Origin: an uncultured Methylococcaceae bacterium
Lineage (GTDB): Bacteria > Pseudomonadota > Gammaproteobacteria > Methylococcales > Methylomonadaceae
Reading direction: 5' to 3'
DNA: 22,766 nucleotides
NCBI GenBank assembly: GCA_903903365.1
Contig: CAIUYS010000503.1
Coordinates: 1 to 22,766 of the forward strand
In this document: positions 1 through 7,755 of the stretch, piece after piece
Position numbering within the stretch: the first letter of the stretch is position 1
Layout: each line of letters begins with the position of its first letter
The notes under the pieces: model-generated
The model's database searches: none
The model's input: the letters and a program-made list of their open reading frames with translations, nothing else
Told to the model about the DNA's origin: nothing
Position numbers and translations under genes: made by a program

Positions 1-24
1 CGGTTTTGACTGCCCTTTTCAATG

Positions 25-783
25 TTAGCTCGATAGATAACCGGCCAAGTGTCTCCGCATGTCCTTCGTGTGTGATCCTTCCCAGTAAATGCGCTGGCAA
101 TCGACACAATAATGGAATACCTCATAGTAAAGTCTGGTTTTAGGTTCAAGACGATCCAGAATATCTGCCTTGGCAACCGGTGCCAGTTTTCCGTTGCAAA
201 CCAGACACCGAACAAAGGCGTTAATAGAGTTGCGCAGGTTGTAACGGCGTAACACCTCAATAATTTGGCTTTCGACGTTAACGGCTCGTACCCAATAGCC
301 ATAGTTGATTTGTTTGGCATACAAAAGCCGACGGTCACGGGTGAGTACGATACGGTGTTCAGTTGCCGCGATATTGACCAACTCTTTGTCTTGAAAGTCG
401 TTACGATAAAGACAGTCGAAACCCAATAAACGCATAAGTTTGGCGAGTTTGCCAAGATTAACGTCCAGGACGAAGCGAGGCGTGGACACTATTTTTTCGC
501 GCAGCTTGAGCAAGGGCGTGATGTCCAAGCTTGTAAAAGCCGGGTAGACGGCAACACGGTCGTCAGCTTGTAACTGATAATCAAACCCCACAGCTTCACC
601 CTTTATGATAATTAGCTCAACTTCAGTATGAGGGACACCGATAACTTCGCTGGGGTCTTTGATGCCTGGATGACCGCTAAAATGATAGAGGTTCGTTCGC
701 TTGCGCTGCAAAGGAGAGAGGAAATCGTTTAATTCCGCGTAGAATCGAAACTCCGCGCTGTATTCAAGTTTCATATCAACCAT
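25..783 (-). CDS. Mut7-C RNase domain protein with ubiquitin/MoaD-like N-terminus
   Basis: Predicted soluble RNA-binding nuclease of the Mut7-C family, substrate unknown. With the start chosen here (252 aa) the N-terminal ~85 residues look like a MoaD/ThiS-type ubiquitin fold (VELIIIKGEAVGFDYQL). The PIN-like Mut7-C domain follows, with an acidic first motif (RFVLDVNLGKLAKLMRLLGFD) and a later TRDRRLL motif. A C-terminal zinc ribbon is formed by CLVC and CVDC. An ATG at 873 would add 30 residues with no family resemblance; the ATG at 783 is preceded by AGGA at good spacing and is preferred. It stands alone and is divergent from the cyclase gene. The domain assignment rests on motif recognition, and the RNase activity is inferred from the family. 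Confidence 0.8.
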   Translation of the reverse strand: MVDMKLEYSAEFRFYAELNDFLSPLQRKRTNLYHFSGHPGIKDPSEVIGVPHTEVELIIIKGEAVGFDYQLQADDRVAVYPAFTSLDITPLLKLREKIVSTPRFVLDVNLGKLAKLMRLLGFDCLYRNDFQDKELVNIAATEHRIVLTRDRRLLYAKQINYGYWVRAVNVESQIIEVLRRYNLRNSINAFVRCLVCNGKLAPVAKADILDRLEPKTRLYYEVFHYCVDCQRIYWEGSHTKDMRRHLAGYLSS

Positions 784-1012
784 AAGTCCTACTGTTTCTT
801 CTCCAAAGTGAGACGACTGGAATAAGGCGCGTAACGATTTGATAACCACAAATTGCCAACCATTGGATGTCACTCGTTATTTAGCGCTATACTCGAATTG
901 AAAAAAATGATCATAAGGTCGTTAATTCTGTTGACGGGTTTATGAAATAGAGGCTTGAAACGCATTTTTCGGTAAAGAGCTTCGTTACGACTTTATCACG
1001 GGAATGATGCCA
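784..1012. other. Divergent intergenic region between the Mut7-C and cyclase genes
   Basis: A 229-bp gap between divergent genes must hold both promoters. It is AT-rich and contains a TTGACG hexamer near 930, but no convincing -10 partner was found. No RNA gene or strong hairpin was seen. Confidence 0.4.
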
Positions 1013-1813
1013 ATGAAAAAAATAGCTTTTTTATTAGTTGCCGGCCTTACCGCATGCGCTCAACCTAATCATGCGGTTGTTTCGTCAAATGATTTAAACT
1101 GGATTGATCTAAGCCATCGCTATGACAGTGCTACATTGTATTGGCCCAATAATAGTCCCGGCTTTGAACACGTTACCGAAGCGGAAGGAAAAACACCCTT
1201 AGGCTATTATTATTCTTCCTATCGCATCAGTACACCTGAACATGGCGGCACGCATCTGGATGCCCCCATCCATTTTGCAGAAAACAAATTAACCGTTGAT
1301 CAGTTACCTTTAAGCAGTTTGACAGGTAATGCCGTTGTTATTGATGTCTCCAGAAAAGCCTTGGTCAATCGTGATTATCAGATTAGTGTTGAGGATGTTG
1401 AGAGTTGGGAAAAAGTAAATAATAGAATACCCGACAATACCATCATCCTTTTTAGAACCGGTTACGGTCAGTATTACCCTAACCGGGAAAAATATTTTGG
1501 TACGCCAAAAACCGGCATGGAAGCGATACCCGAATTACATTTCCCAGGCATTTTACCGGAAACTACGCAATGGTTAATTGAAAAAAGGGCTATCAAAGCC
1601 TTGGGTTTGGATACCCCCAGTCTGGATTACGGTCAATCAAAAACATTTAAAACCCATCAGATTTTACTCGGTAGCAATAGACCGGGATTTGAAAATCTTG
1701 CCAATTTAGAGCAATTGCCATTGAAAGGTATTTATGTAGTGGCCTTACCGATGAAAATAGCCAAAGGCAGTGGTGCTCCGCTACGAATAATAGCAACGCT
1801 ACTTCCTCAATAG
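1013..1813 (+). CDS. Cyclase-family (kynurenine formamidase-like) lipoprotein
   Basis: Member of the cyclase/formamidase superfamily (PF04199), metal-dependent amide or lactone hydrolases. The diagnostic metal-binding motif HGGTHLDAPIHF is present about 80 residues in, and a second conserved region, KALGLDTPSLDYG, lies near residue 200. The protein starts with a lipoprotein signal ending in the lipobox LTAC, so it is probably tethered to a membrane on the periplasmic side, which is unusual for cytosolic kynurenine formamidases. Three in-frame ATGs lie close together (1004, 1007, 1013); 1013 is chosen because it starts the signal peptide (MKKIAFLL) and GGGA lies 9 bases upstream. No kyn genes are nearby, so tryptophan catabolism is not supported and the substrate is unknown. 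It converges on the CDF gene with only 28 bp between them. Confidence 0.85.
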   Translation: MKKIAFLLVAGLTACAQPNHAVVSSNDLNWIDLSHRYDSATLYWPNNSPGFEHVTEAEGKTPLGYYYSSYRISTPEHGGTHLDAPIHFAENKLTVDQLPLSSLTGNAVVIDVSRKALVNRDYQISVEDVESWEKVNNRIPDNTIILFRTGYGQYYPNREKYFGTPKTGMEAIPELHFPGILPETTQWLIEKRAIKALGLDTPSLDYGQSKTFKTHQILLGSNRPGFENLANLEQLPLKGIYVVALPMKIAKGSGAPLRIIATLLPQ

Positions 1814-1841
1814 TGGCTATTTTGCCCAATACCTTTCTTGA

Positions 1842-2750
1842 TCACGCCTCCGGTTCGGAGCAGGGTGACACCACGACGTGACTGTTTGAAATCTCGCGTT
1901 CAAGGCCGAGTTTGATGCGGTCAATGGCCTGTTGTACGTCGCCCATTAAGTGCTGTGGATCAAATTCCAGAAATATTTCAATGTAAATGTCGCCGCCAGA
2001 GCGTCGGGACCGGACGCCGTGCAAAGCGGTATAATCGTCGAAAAAAACGGCCAGATGCTTGACGATAATCAGTTGCAGAGACTCCTCCAGCGCCTTGTCA
2101 AGCAGATCAGTTACCGTGTCGGCCATCACGCCGTAGGCAGAAAAAATCAGGAAGCCGATCATGATCAACGCAGCACAAGGATCAATGTAGTGCGACCAAG
2201 CCTGATTTCTGAAGGCCAGGCTCAATAACAGGGCGAACAGGACGGTCGCATCCGAAAACGCCTTAACGCGGAACAGTCGCCATTGCGCCTCCATCACCGG
2301 CGAGCGTTCATGCTGCGCCAACCGACGGTTCTTTTTCCACAAATACACATTGGTGCAGACCCCAAGCGCCATGAAGAAAATACCCAGACCCACGCCTTGT
2401 ATATGCATGGCTTCAGGATGATGCAGGCGGATGACTGCGGTGTAGAGAACGATGATGAGTGATACCGCCATCGCCAGTGCCACCACGATACCGGAAAGGT
2501 TCTCCAGTTTGCCGTACCCGTAGTTGTAATTAAAGGTGCGTCCGTGCGCCACACGCCGGAGCGTCAACCAGCCCAGAAAAGTGGCCAGTAATTCATTGCA
2601 GCACTTTAGCACATCGGCGAAGAGCACCACCGAATGAGCCATAACAGCCGCCACGATATCCGGCCCGATCAGCACAAAATCGATGATCAGACTCACCAAA
2701 ACCGCATGAGTGCGTTCCTGATAACTACCTTGAACAGAAGAAATTGTCAT
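1842..2750 (-). CDS. Cation diffusion facilitator (CDF) family transporter
   Basis: Inner-membrane protein of 302 aa with about six hydrophobic segments and a C-terminal cytoplasmic domain (from about 215, with GGDIYIEIFLEFD), the CDF architecture. The family exports Zn, Fe, Mn or Co ions using protons. The conserved helix-2 Asp (D46 in LFADVLK) and the YGYGKLENL loop are present. However, the usual His-x3-Asp metal pairs appear as K49-x3-E53 in helix 2 and K163-x3-D167 in helix 5, so the metal or even the transport mode may differ. The start is supported by AGGAG 9 bases upstream. It lies 177 bp downstream of the NlpC/P60 gene on the same strand and probably has its own promoter. The family call is firm and the substrate is unknown. 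Confidence 0.83.
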   Translation of the reverse strand: MTISSVQGSYQERTHAVLVSLIIDFVLIGPDIVAAVMAHSVVLFADVLKCCNELLATFLGWLTLRRVAHGRTFNYNYGYGKLENLSGIVVALAMAVSLIIVLYTAVIRLHHPEAMHIQGVGLGIFFMALGVCTNVYLWKKNRRLAQHERSPVMEAQWRLFRVKAFSDATVLFALLLSLAFRNQAWSHYIDPCAALIMIGFLIFSAYGVMADTVTDLLDKALEESLQLIIVKHLAVFFDDYTALHGVRSRRSGGDIYIEIFLEFDPQHLMGDVQQAIDRIKLGLEREISNSHVVVSPCSEPEA

Positions 2751-2927
2751 TCCTGTAATCTCCTACCAAAATGCCCTGCACAGATTTTTTGTGTGCCCAG
2801 CAACCCGCCGAAAAGATACGGTATTGAAACGAAACAGTTCTTTATTGCCTGTATTTACCGGAGGTATTAATGGATTATTCAGTGGCCAATAAATGCAGTT
2901 TTATGTTGCGCCGGATAAAAATAAACA
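2751..2927. other. Intergenic region upstream of the CDF gene
   Basis: A 177-bp gap between two minus-strand genes, presumably containing the CDF promoter. No strong stem-loop, RNA gene or repeat was recognised. Confidence 0.4.
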
Positions 2928-3404
2928 TCATTTGGGACGCCGCACACCGCTATAGTGTTGTTGCCAATAGCGGTTTTTAAGGCTGGAAACCAGCACCCGT
3001 CCGGTATGCTGGCTGGGTGCGTGAACAAACTGATCATTGTTGACATAAATGCCGACATGAGAAAATGAGTTGCCATTGGTGTCAAAGAAAACCAGATCAC
3101 CGGAATGCACATCATTTTTTGGAATTTGCGGCAAAGACAGTGCCATATCTTTTGCCGTTCGCGGTAAGGTTATGCCCTGTTTTTCGTAGACATGCTTAAC
3201 AAAGCCACTGCAATCGAAACCTTCTTCGGGGGAGTCTTTACCATAATGATAAGGCGTCCCTTGCAGGCTCAGTGCATAGGCGCTGACTGATGACCGGCTT
3301 TGGTCGGCTGACTTTATATTCGGGACGCTGGCGCAACCGGAAAATAAAATCACGATTGCCGATAACAGTATCCCGATAAAAAATTGACGGGCTGAGGTGT
3401 TCAT
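2928..3404 (-). CDS. NlpC/P60 family cell-wall endopeptidase, lipoprotein
   Basis: A 158-aa lipoprotein with a single NlpC/P60 domain, expected to cleave peptide cross-links in peptidoglycan at the outer membrane. The signal ends in the lipobox FSGC (Cys24). The catalytic Cys is C65 in FDCSGFV, the His is H116 in FSHVGIYV, and a third polar residue is H128 in FVHAPS. YGKDSPEEGFDCSGF matches Spr/NlpC proteins. It is the last gene of a minus-strand cluster, 19 bp after nudF. The nearest strong Shine-Dalgarno (GGGAGG) is 14 bases from the ATG, longer than usual, and no alternative in-frame start was found. Confidence 0.88.
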   Translation of the reverse strand: MNTSARQFFIGILLSAIVILFSGCASVPNIKSADQSRSSVSAYALSLQGTPYHYGKDSPEEGFDCSGFVKHVYEKQGITLPRTAKDMALSLPQIPKNDVHSGDLVFFDTNGNSFSHVGIYVNNDQFVHAPSQHTGRVLVSSLKNRYWQQHYSGVRRPK

Positions 3405-3423
3405 AATCGGGCTTTGATCCTCC

Positions 3424-4023
3424 CTATAATAACCACTTGTTTTTAAGTTTTTGTTTGTTTAAGGCCAGCCATTGAATCGCAATAATTGGAATGGCTGACT
3501 CTATTTCGTTATTTTCCACCATTTGATAAGCTTCATCAAAATCCACGGCACGCACGAGTATATCTTCGTCTTCGTGATCCAGTCCATGAATGCCGCCAAT
3601 ATGAGTGCTATCCACTTTGCCACAAAATAAGGTGATGCGTTCTGATGCGCCGCCCGGAGTGGTATAAAATTCGTTAATGACCAGCAATTCTTGAATTTCG
3701 CAGCCGGCTTCTTCCAAGGACTCCCGGTAAGCGACTTCTGTGGCGGTTTCACCTTCTTCTATTGCACCGGCAACAATTTCTACCAGCCAGGCTCTATCCG
3801 GTTGCACAATGGCACCTGCCCGGAATTGTTCGATTAAGATAATTTTATCGGCATGGGGGTCATACAATAATACGGCAACACAACTGCCTCGTACAAATAA
3901 TTCACGACTTATTTCCGGACTCCAACCACCGGCATACATGGTATGTTTAAGGCGGTATTTTTCCATGCGGAAAAACCCCGAGTAAAGGATTTCTTTTTCG
4001 ATAATTTCAAATTGTTTAGTCAC
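3424..4023 (-). CDS. nudF: ADP-ribose pyrophosphatase NudF
   Basis: A Nudix hydrolase of 199 aa expected to split ADP-ribose into AMP and ribose 5-phosphate in the cytosol. The Nudix box is complete: G86, E92, R100-E101 and E104-E105-A-G107. Residues upstream (LFVRGSCVAVLLYDP, ILIEQFRAGA) and the TTPGGASERI segment are typical of the NudF/ADPRase subgroup. The start is GTG, and its G is shared with the last base of the upstream TAG stop (TAGTG), so translation is probably coupled to the PQQ dehydrogenase gene. The nudF call is a subfamily assignment from sequence resemblance. Confidence 0.88.
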   Translation of the reverse strand: MTKQFEIIEKEILYSGFFRMEKYRLKHTMYAGGWSPEISRELFVRGSCVAVLLYDPHADKIILIEQFRAGAIVQPDRAWLVEIVAGAIEEGETATEVAYRESLEEAGCEIQELLVINEFYTTPGGASERITLFCGKVDSTHIGGIHGLDHEDEDILVRAVDFDEAYQMVENNEIESAIPIIAIQWLALNKQKLKNKWLL

Positions 4024-5144
4024 TATTTTTCCTGATATGAGACTTTATAAACGACACCCAGTTTATCATCACTGATCAACAGGCTACCGTTCGGCAAGGT
4101 TAATATATCGACCGGACGCCCCAGCACCTTGCCGTCATCGGTTAACCAGCCGCTGATGAAGTCCTGTTCTGAAATGGCCTTGCCCTGATTAAATTTAACT
4201 AAAGCAACACGGTAGCCTTGCGGCTCGGTTCGATTCCATGAACCATGCTGTGCGACAAATAACTGGTTTTTGTATTCAACCGGAAATTGCATGCCCTGAT
4301 AAAAGCGTATCCCTAACGGTGCAATATGGGCTTTAAATTTCCAGGCGGGTGCGGTAAATTGTGAGCATTTTTTATCAGCCGCCAATTCAGGGTCAGGAAT
4401 GTCTCCGCCATGACAGTAGGGATAGCCAAAATGCTCGCCTTTAACAGACCAGTGGTTTAGTTCATCCGGTGGCGTATCTTCACCTAAATAGTCCCGACCG
4501 TTATCGGTAAAAAACAAGGCATGGGTGTCGGGTTGCCAATCAAAACCAACAGTGTTTCTGATACCCTTGGCAATAATTTCAAAGTCACTGCCGTCCGGAT
4601 TTAATCTGACCAGTGAGGCGTAAATGTCTTTGTCAGGATTACAGATATTGCAAGGCGCACCGACGGCGGTGTACAACTTGTTGTCAGGGCCAAAACGCAA
4701 ATATTTCCAGCCATGATGTTTGTCGGAAGGAAATTGGTCAAAGATGACCACAGGCTTTGGTGGCTTGGCCAGCTGTTGGATAATATGATCAAAACGGATA
4801 ATACGGCTGATTTCTGCGACATAAAGCGCCCCGTCCTTATAGGCTACGCCATTGGGCATCGTTAAATTGCTGGCAATAATATGGCGCTGTTCGGCGACAC
4901 CGTCATTATTGCTGTCTTGCAGCGCATAGACATCCCCTTTTGCGCCGGTGCCGACAAAAACCACGCCGTTATCTCCCAAGGCCAAACTGCGTGCATTGGG
5001 TACGTTATCGGCATAAACGGCTATTTTAAATCCCTCCGGTAAATGCAGTTGTTTTAACACCGCCTGATGATCGACCGATTCTGCCAAAGCCAGGCAGGTG
5101 TTGAGTAAAAGCAAGGGAAGTAGGGTTTTTTTTAAAAAATACAC
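4023..5144 (-). CDS. PQQ-type sorbosone/glucose dehydrogenase-like periplasmic protein
   Basis: Beta-propeller protein of the soluble PQQ sugar dehydrogenase/L-sorbosone dehydrogenase family, about 373 aa. A Sec signal peptide (VYFLKKTLLPLLLLNTCLALA) directs it to the periplasm. Family features are MPNGVAYKDGALYVAE, KHHGWKYLRFGPDNKLY, GAPCNICN with a Cys pair, IRNTVGFDWQP, FTDNGRD and VAQHGSWNR. The GTG at 5144 is chosen because AAGG lies about 8 bases upstream and the signal peptide begins there; the open frame extends upstream to 5222, but that would put unrelated residues before the signal peptide and overlap the htpX leader. It is the first gene of the cluster with nudF and NlpC/P60. The true sugar or aldehyde substrate is unknown. 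Confidence 0.85.
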   Translation of the reverse strand: MYFLKKTLLPLLLLNTCLALAESVDHQAVLKQLHLPEGFKIAVYADNVPNARSLALGDNGVVFVGTGAKGDVYALQDSNNDGVAEQRHIIASNLTMPNGVAYKDGALYVAEISRIIRFDHIIQQLAKPPKPVVIFDQFPSDKHHGWKYLRFGPDNKLYTAVGAPCNICNPDKDIYASLVRLNPDGSDFEIIAKGIRNTVGFDWQPDTHALFFTDNGRDYLGEDTPPDELNHWSVKGEHFGYPYCHGGDIPDPELAADKKCSQFTAPAWKFKAHIAPLGIRFYQGMQFPVEYKNQLFVAQHGSWNRTEPQGYRVALVKFNQGKAISEQDFISGWLTDDGKVLGRPVDILTLPNGSLLISDDKLGVVYKVSYQEK

Positions 5145-5258
5145 GGCAATGACCTTTAATAAATAAACGTTGCGATATATTATCATTCTTATGAGGGTTG
5201 GAATGTGATATTCAATCACCATATTAGTTTTAACATCAACTTACCGGAGGCTCTTATC
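5145..5258. promoter_or_regulatory. Divergent promoter region, PQQ dehydrogenase / htpX
   Basis: With the corrected starts of both flanking genes, this 114-bp AT-rich gap is the only place for two divergent promoters. It contains the strong htpX ribosome site CGGAGG at 5245-5250. No clear sigma-32 or Cpx-type operator could be identified by eye. Confidence 0.45.
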
Positions 5259-6134
5259 ATGATGCGAATTTTTCTTTTTCTGGCAACCAATGTGGCAATC
5301 ATGGTTGTTGTTAGTATTATTTTTAATCTTTTGGGCTTAAGCGGCACTTTAGATGCACAAGGTATTGATCTTAATCTTAATGCTTTGTTGGTGATGTCAG
5401 CGGTGATTGGCATGACGGGTTCTGTCATTTCTCTGGCACTGTCCAAATGGTCTGCAAAACGGGCGATGGGCGTGCAGGTAATTGAGCAACCACAAAATCA
5501 GACTGAACGCTGGTTACTGGATATTGTGGCTAAACAGGCACGTATGGCCGGAATTGGTATGCCTGAAGTGGGTATTTTTCAAACCCCCGAGGCTAATGCC
5601 TTTGCTACCGGAATGAATAAAAACAGCGCACTGGTTGCGGTAAGCACCGGTTTGTTGCAAAACATGAATGCAGATGAAGTGGAAGCCGTGGTGGGTCATG
5701 AAATAACGCATGTTGCCAATGGTGATATGGTGACCATGGCCTTAATGCAAGGGGTAGTGAATACTTTTGTGTACTTTTTTGCAACCATAATTGGTCATTT
5801 TGTTGACCGTGTTGTTTTTAAAACCGAACGCGGTTATGGCCCCGCTTATTACATCACCCAAATGCTTGCACAAGTTGCCCTGGGTTTTCTGGCGTCTATG
5901 TTGGTTATGTGGTTTTCTCGTTATAGAGAATTTAAAGCCGATGCCGGTGGTGCAAAGTTAGCCGGCCCCGAAAAAATGATAGGTGCTTTACGTGCCTTGC
6001 AACGTGGACAAGAAGCGCAAGATCTGCCCGGACAATTAGCGGCCTTTGGCATCAATGGCGGTGGCGTAAGCCGATTGTTTATGAGCCATCCACCGTTGGA
6101 AGAGCGCATTGCCGCGTTACAAAATCGCCGTTAA
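5259..6134 (+). CDS. htpX: Membrane zinc metalloprotease HtpX
   Basis: Inner-membrane M48 protease (291 aa) that degrades damaged or misassembled membrane proteins, often alongside FtsH. The start MMRIFLFLATN matches HtpX N-termini and has GGAGG 8 bases upstream, so the extra 18 codons of open frame before it are excluded. Two N-terminal membrane segments are followed by the zinc motif HEITH (about residues 147-151), a second hydrophobic pair, and the third ligand region YREFKADAGGAKLAG. The C-terminus ends in SHPPLEERIAALQ, as in the family. No operon partner is visible; the next 550 bp are repeats. Confidence 0.95.
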   Translation: MMRIFLFLATNVAIMVVVSIIFNLLGLSGTLDAQGIDLNLNALLVMSAVIGMTGSVISLALSKWSAKRAMGVQVIEQPQNQTERWLLDIVAKQARMAGIGMPEVGIFQTPEANAFATGMNKNSALVAVSTGLLQNMNADEVEAVVGHEITHVANGDMVTMALMQGVVNTFVYFFATIIGHFVDRVVFKTERGYGPAYYITQMLAQVALGFLASMLVMWFSRYREFKADAGGAKLAGPEKMIGALRALQRGQEAQDLPGQLAAFGINGGGVSRLFMSHPPLEERIAALQNRR

Positions 6135-6150
6135 GCTCTTTAAAAGACTT

Positions 6151-6193
6151 TCACTACGAAGCCTGCCCTGAGCGAAGTCGAAGGGACACGAAG
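6151..6193. repeat. 43-bp direct repeat, copy 1
   Basis: Contains the core CCCTGAGCGAAGTCGAAGGG followed by ACACGAAG. It matches the copy at 6360-6402 with one difference (GCC versus GTC). The core has CCCT/AGGG ends like many dispersed bacterial palindromic repeats. Confidence 0.8.
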
Positions 6194-6256
6194 AAATAAA
6201 GCTTCGTTTCTTTTATGGTGACGCGGAATGGGGTTTGCAGTCCAGTCCACTCACGT

Positions 6257-6281
6257 TTTGAAAGCTATTTAAGCTTTCAAA
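6257..6281. repeat. Hairpin TTTGAAAGCT / AGCTTTCAAA
   Basis: Perfect 10-bp inverted repeat with a 5-nt loop (ATTTA). It lies immediately before a REP-like palindrome. It lacks a clear T-run on either strand, so it is a structured repeat rather than a proven terminator. Confidence 0.6.
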
Positions 6282-6287
6282 TGTTTC

Positions 6288-6310
6288 GGTCGGGGTTGCA
6301 AACCCCGACC
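6288..6310. repeat. REP-like palindrome GGTCGGGGTT/AACCCCGACC
   Basis: Arms GGTCGGGGTT and AACCCCGACC surround a GCA centre. Related elements occur at 6447-6466 and 9853-9876, so this is a dispersed family. Confidence 0.75.
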
Positions 6311-6359
6311 AGCATGAGCAGCATGAAGGGTGCGCATCGCGCACCTATTGAAAAGATTA

Positions 6360-6402
6360 TCACTACGAAGTCTGCCCTGAGCGAAGTCGAAGGGACACGA
6401 AG
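6360..6402. repeat. 43-bp direct repeat, copy 2
   Basis: Second copy of the 6151-6193 repeat, 209 bp further on with one substitution. It is followed by a short duplication of the word GGCACGAAG. Confidence 0.8.
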
Positions 6403-6446
6403 GGCACGAAGAAGTAAAATTTCGTGCCCTTCGTACTGACGCATGA

Positions 6447-6466
6447 CGGGATTGTAAACCCCGACC
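6447..6466. repeat. REP-like palindrome, partial
   Basis: CGGGATTGTAAACCCCGACC, a decayed version of the 6288-6310 palindrome with the right arm intact, followed by GGCATGG. Confidence 0.55.
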
Positions 6467-6686
6467 GGCATGGCTATAAACACGCAAGGACTTTTTTCGA
6501 CTAACAATAAAATCCGTTGAAATCCGTATAATCTGTGTCATTCGTGTTCTATGATTAAAGCCAATATCTACTGGTAATTTGTTTTAAGCGATATACCAAG
6601 AATGGACTAAGCTTTAAATTATTCATTTCTAATCAGTTCGCGTAAAATCAGCACTTAAAATTATAATAATTATCTCAAGGAACACC

Positions 6687-7067
6687 ATGAAAAATATTCT
6701 TTTCCTAGTTCTTTTGCTGTCTACCGGATCCGCTTTCTCTGATGACGCAAAAAATGAATGGCACAACACAACGCTGTCTGATGCCACGATTGAAAAAATT
6801 CAGACAGCTAAATATGAGTATAAAAAGTGTGTTGGCAGTGAAATGCAAAAGTCGGTTTATCAGGGGCAGGATAGTCGTAAGGCGACTGATGCCATTATGA
6901 AGCAATGTGAAGCGATTTTATCGAAGATGCGTGAAGTCTATACCCAAGCAGAAGTACCGGGCGTCATTGCTGATCGTCATTTAAAGCAAATGCGCTTGCA
7001 AACTACGCGCGAAGCCTTGCAGGGCATGATGTTTTCTGAAGCGTCGCGAAAAGCGGGCAATCAATAA
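6687..7067 (+). CDS. Small exported protein of unknown function
   Basis: A 126-aa protein I do not recognise. It has a clear Sec signal peptide (MKNILFLVLLLSTGSAFS), giving a mature periplasmic protein of about 108 residues that is highly helical and charged. Two cysteines, C48 and C74, could form a disulfide in KKCVG and MKQCEA. AAGGA lies 6 bases before the ATG. It is the first of three closely spaced plus-strand genes (25 bp to the DUF2760 gene, which overlaps the Hsp70 gene), so an operon is likely. A periplasmic role linked to the membrane/chaperone pair is inference. Confidence 0.72.
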   Translation: MKNILFLVLLLSTGSAFSDDAKNEWHNTTLSDATIEKIQTAKYEYKKCVGSEMQKSVYQGQDSRKATDAIMKQCEAILSKMREVYTQAEVPGVIADRHLKQMRLQTTREALQGMMFSEASRKAGNQ

Positions 7068-7092
7068 TAATAATAACTAATAGAGGCTCTTT

Positions 7093-7755
7093 ATGAACAA
7101 TATGATGTATGCAATTGATTTAACAATAAAACCGACTACCTTTGATTTATGGCATGTTTGCCTGGCGGGTACTATCGCGCTATTATCGCTGATTCTTATT
7201 GTGTTACTGCTGGCTATGGTCATAAGCCTTGCCCGTTGCAAGAAAAAACCGATAGAACAACCGCTTCAAAAAGCGGCACCGACTCCCGAACCTGTCGTGA
7301 AAATCGTGGAGAAAATTGTCGAAGTTGAAAAACTGGTTCATGCCCCTGCACCGGAACCGGTGATATTGAAAGAATACACACCCGATGCCGCCTTGCAATT
7401 ACTGGGACTGCTGCAAAAAGAAGCACGTTTTATCGATTTTATTAAAGAAGATATTACTTCCTATAATGATGCAGATATTGGTATCGCTGCGCGTGTTGTC
7501 CATGAAGGTTGTAACAAAGCGCTTAATGAACACTTTACTTTAGCCCCCATTCGTAGCGAGCAGGAAGGTGGAAAAATCACCTTGCCACAAGGTTTTGATG
7601 CTTCTTCAGTGCGCTTAACAGGCAACATTGTCGGCTCTGCACCATTTACCGGAACGTTGATACATAAGGGCTGGCAGGTAACTACTATCAGACTGCCAAA
7701 ATTAACCCAAGGGCACAATGCAGCTATTATTGCAGCCGCTGAGGTTGAATTATGA
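7093..7755 (+). CDS. DUF2760 membrane-anchored protein, partner of Hsp70
   Basis: 220 aa. One strong membrane segment (about 22-47) is followed by a Pro/Glu-rich linker with EKIVEVEKL repeats (about 55-92) and a C-terminal domain (about 97-220) that I recognise as DUF2760: LQLLGLLQKEARFIDFIKED, VHEGCNKALNEHF and GTLIHKGWQVTTIRLPKL. AGAGG supports the start. Its TGA overlaps the ATG of the Hsp70 gene (ATGA), so translation is coupled. DUF2760 proteins are known to be encoded next to unusual Hsp70 genes; their molecular role is not established. The membrane helix suggests it could hold the chaperone at the inner membrane, which is inference. Confidence 0.82.
   Translation: MNNMMYAIDLTIKPTTFDLWHVCLAGTIALLSLILIVLLLAMVISLARCKKKPIEQPLQKAAPTPEPVVKIVEKIVEVEKLVHAPAPEPVILKEYTPDAALQLLGLLQKEARFIDFIKEDITSYNDADIGIAARVVHEGCNKALNEHFTLAPIRSEQEGGKITLPQGFDASSVRLTGNIVGSAPFTGTLIHKGWQVTTIRLPKLTQGHNAAIIAAAEVEL

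Larger units (their letters stand above)
6135..6686. other. Repeat-rich intergenic region downstream of htpX
   Basis: A 552-bp gap without a credible gene. It contains two copies of a 43-bp direct repeat, a 10-bp-stem hairpin and at least two REP-like palindromes with GGTCGGG/CCCGACC arms, listed separately. Short open frames here follow the repeat sequence and lack ribosome sites. The last ~60 bases are AT-rich, with TATAAT at 6662-6667 as a possible -10 for the downstream operon. Confidence 0.6.

Noticed and set aside
1786..1825. Terminator between the cyclase and CDF genes
   Set aside because: AATAGC/GCTATT can pair but the loop is long and the stem weak; not enough to call.
6269..6541. 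Minus-strand open frames of 76-90 codons downstream of htpX
   Set aside because: They read through REP-like and 43-bp repeats and encode translated repeat sequence; no ribosome site.
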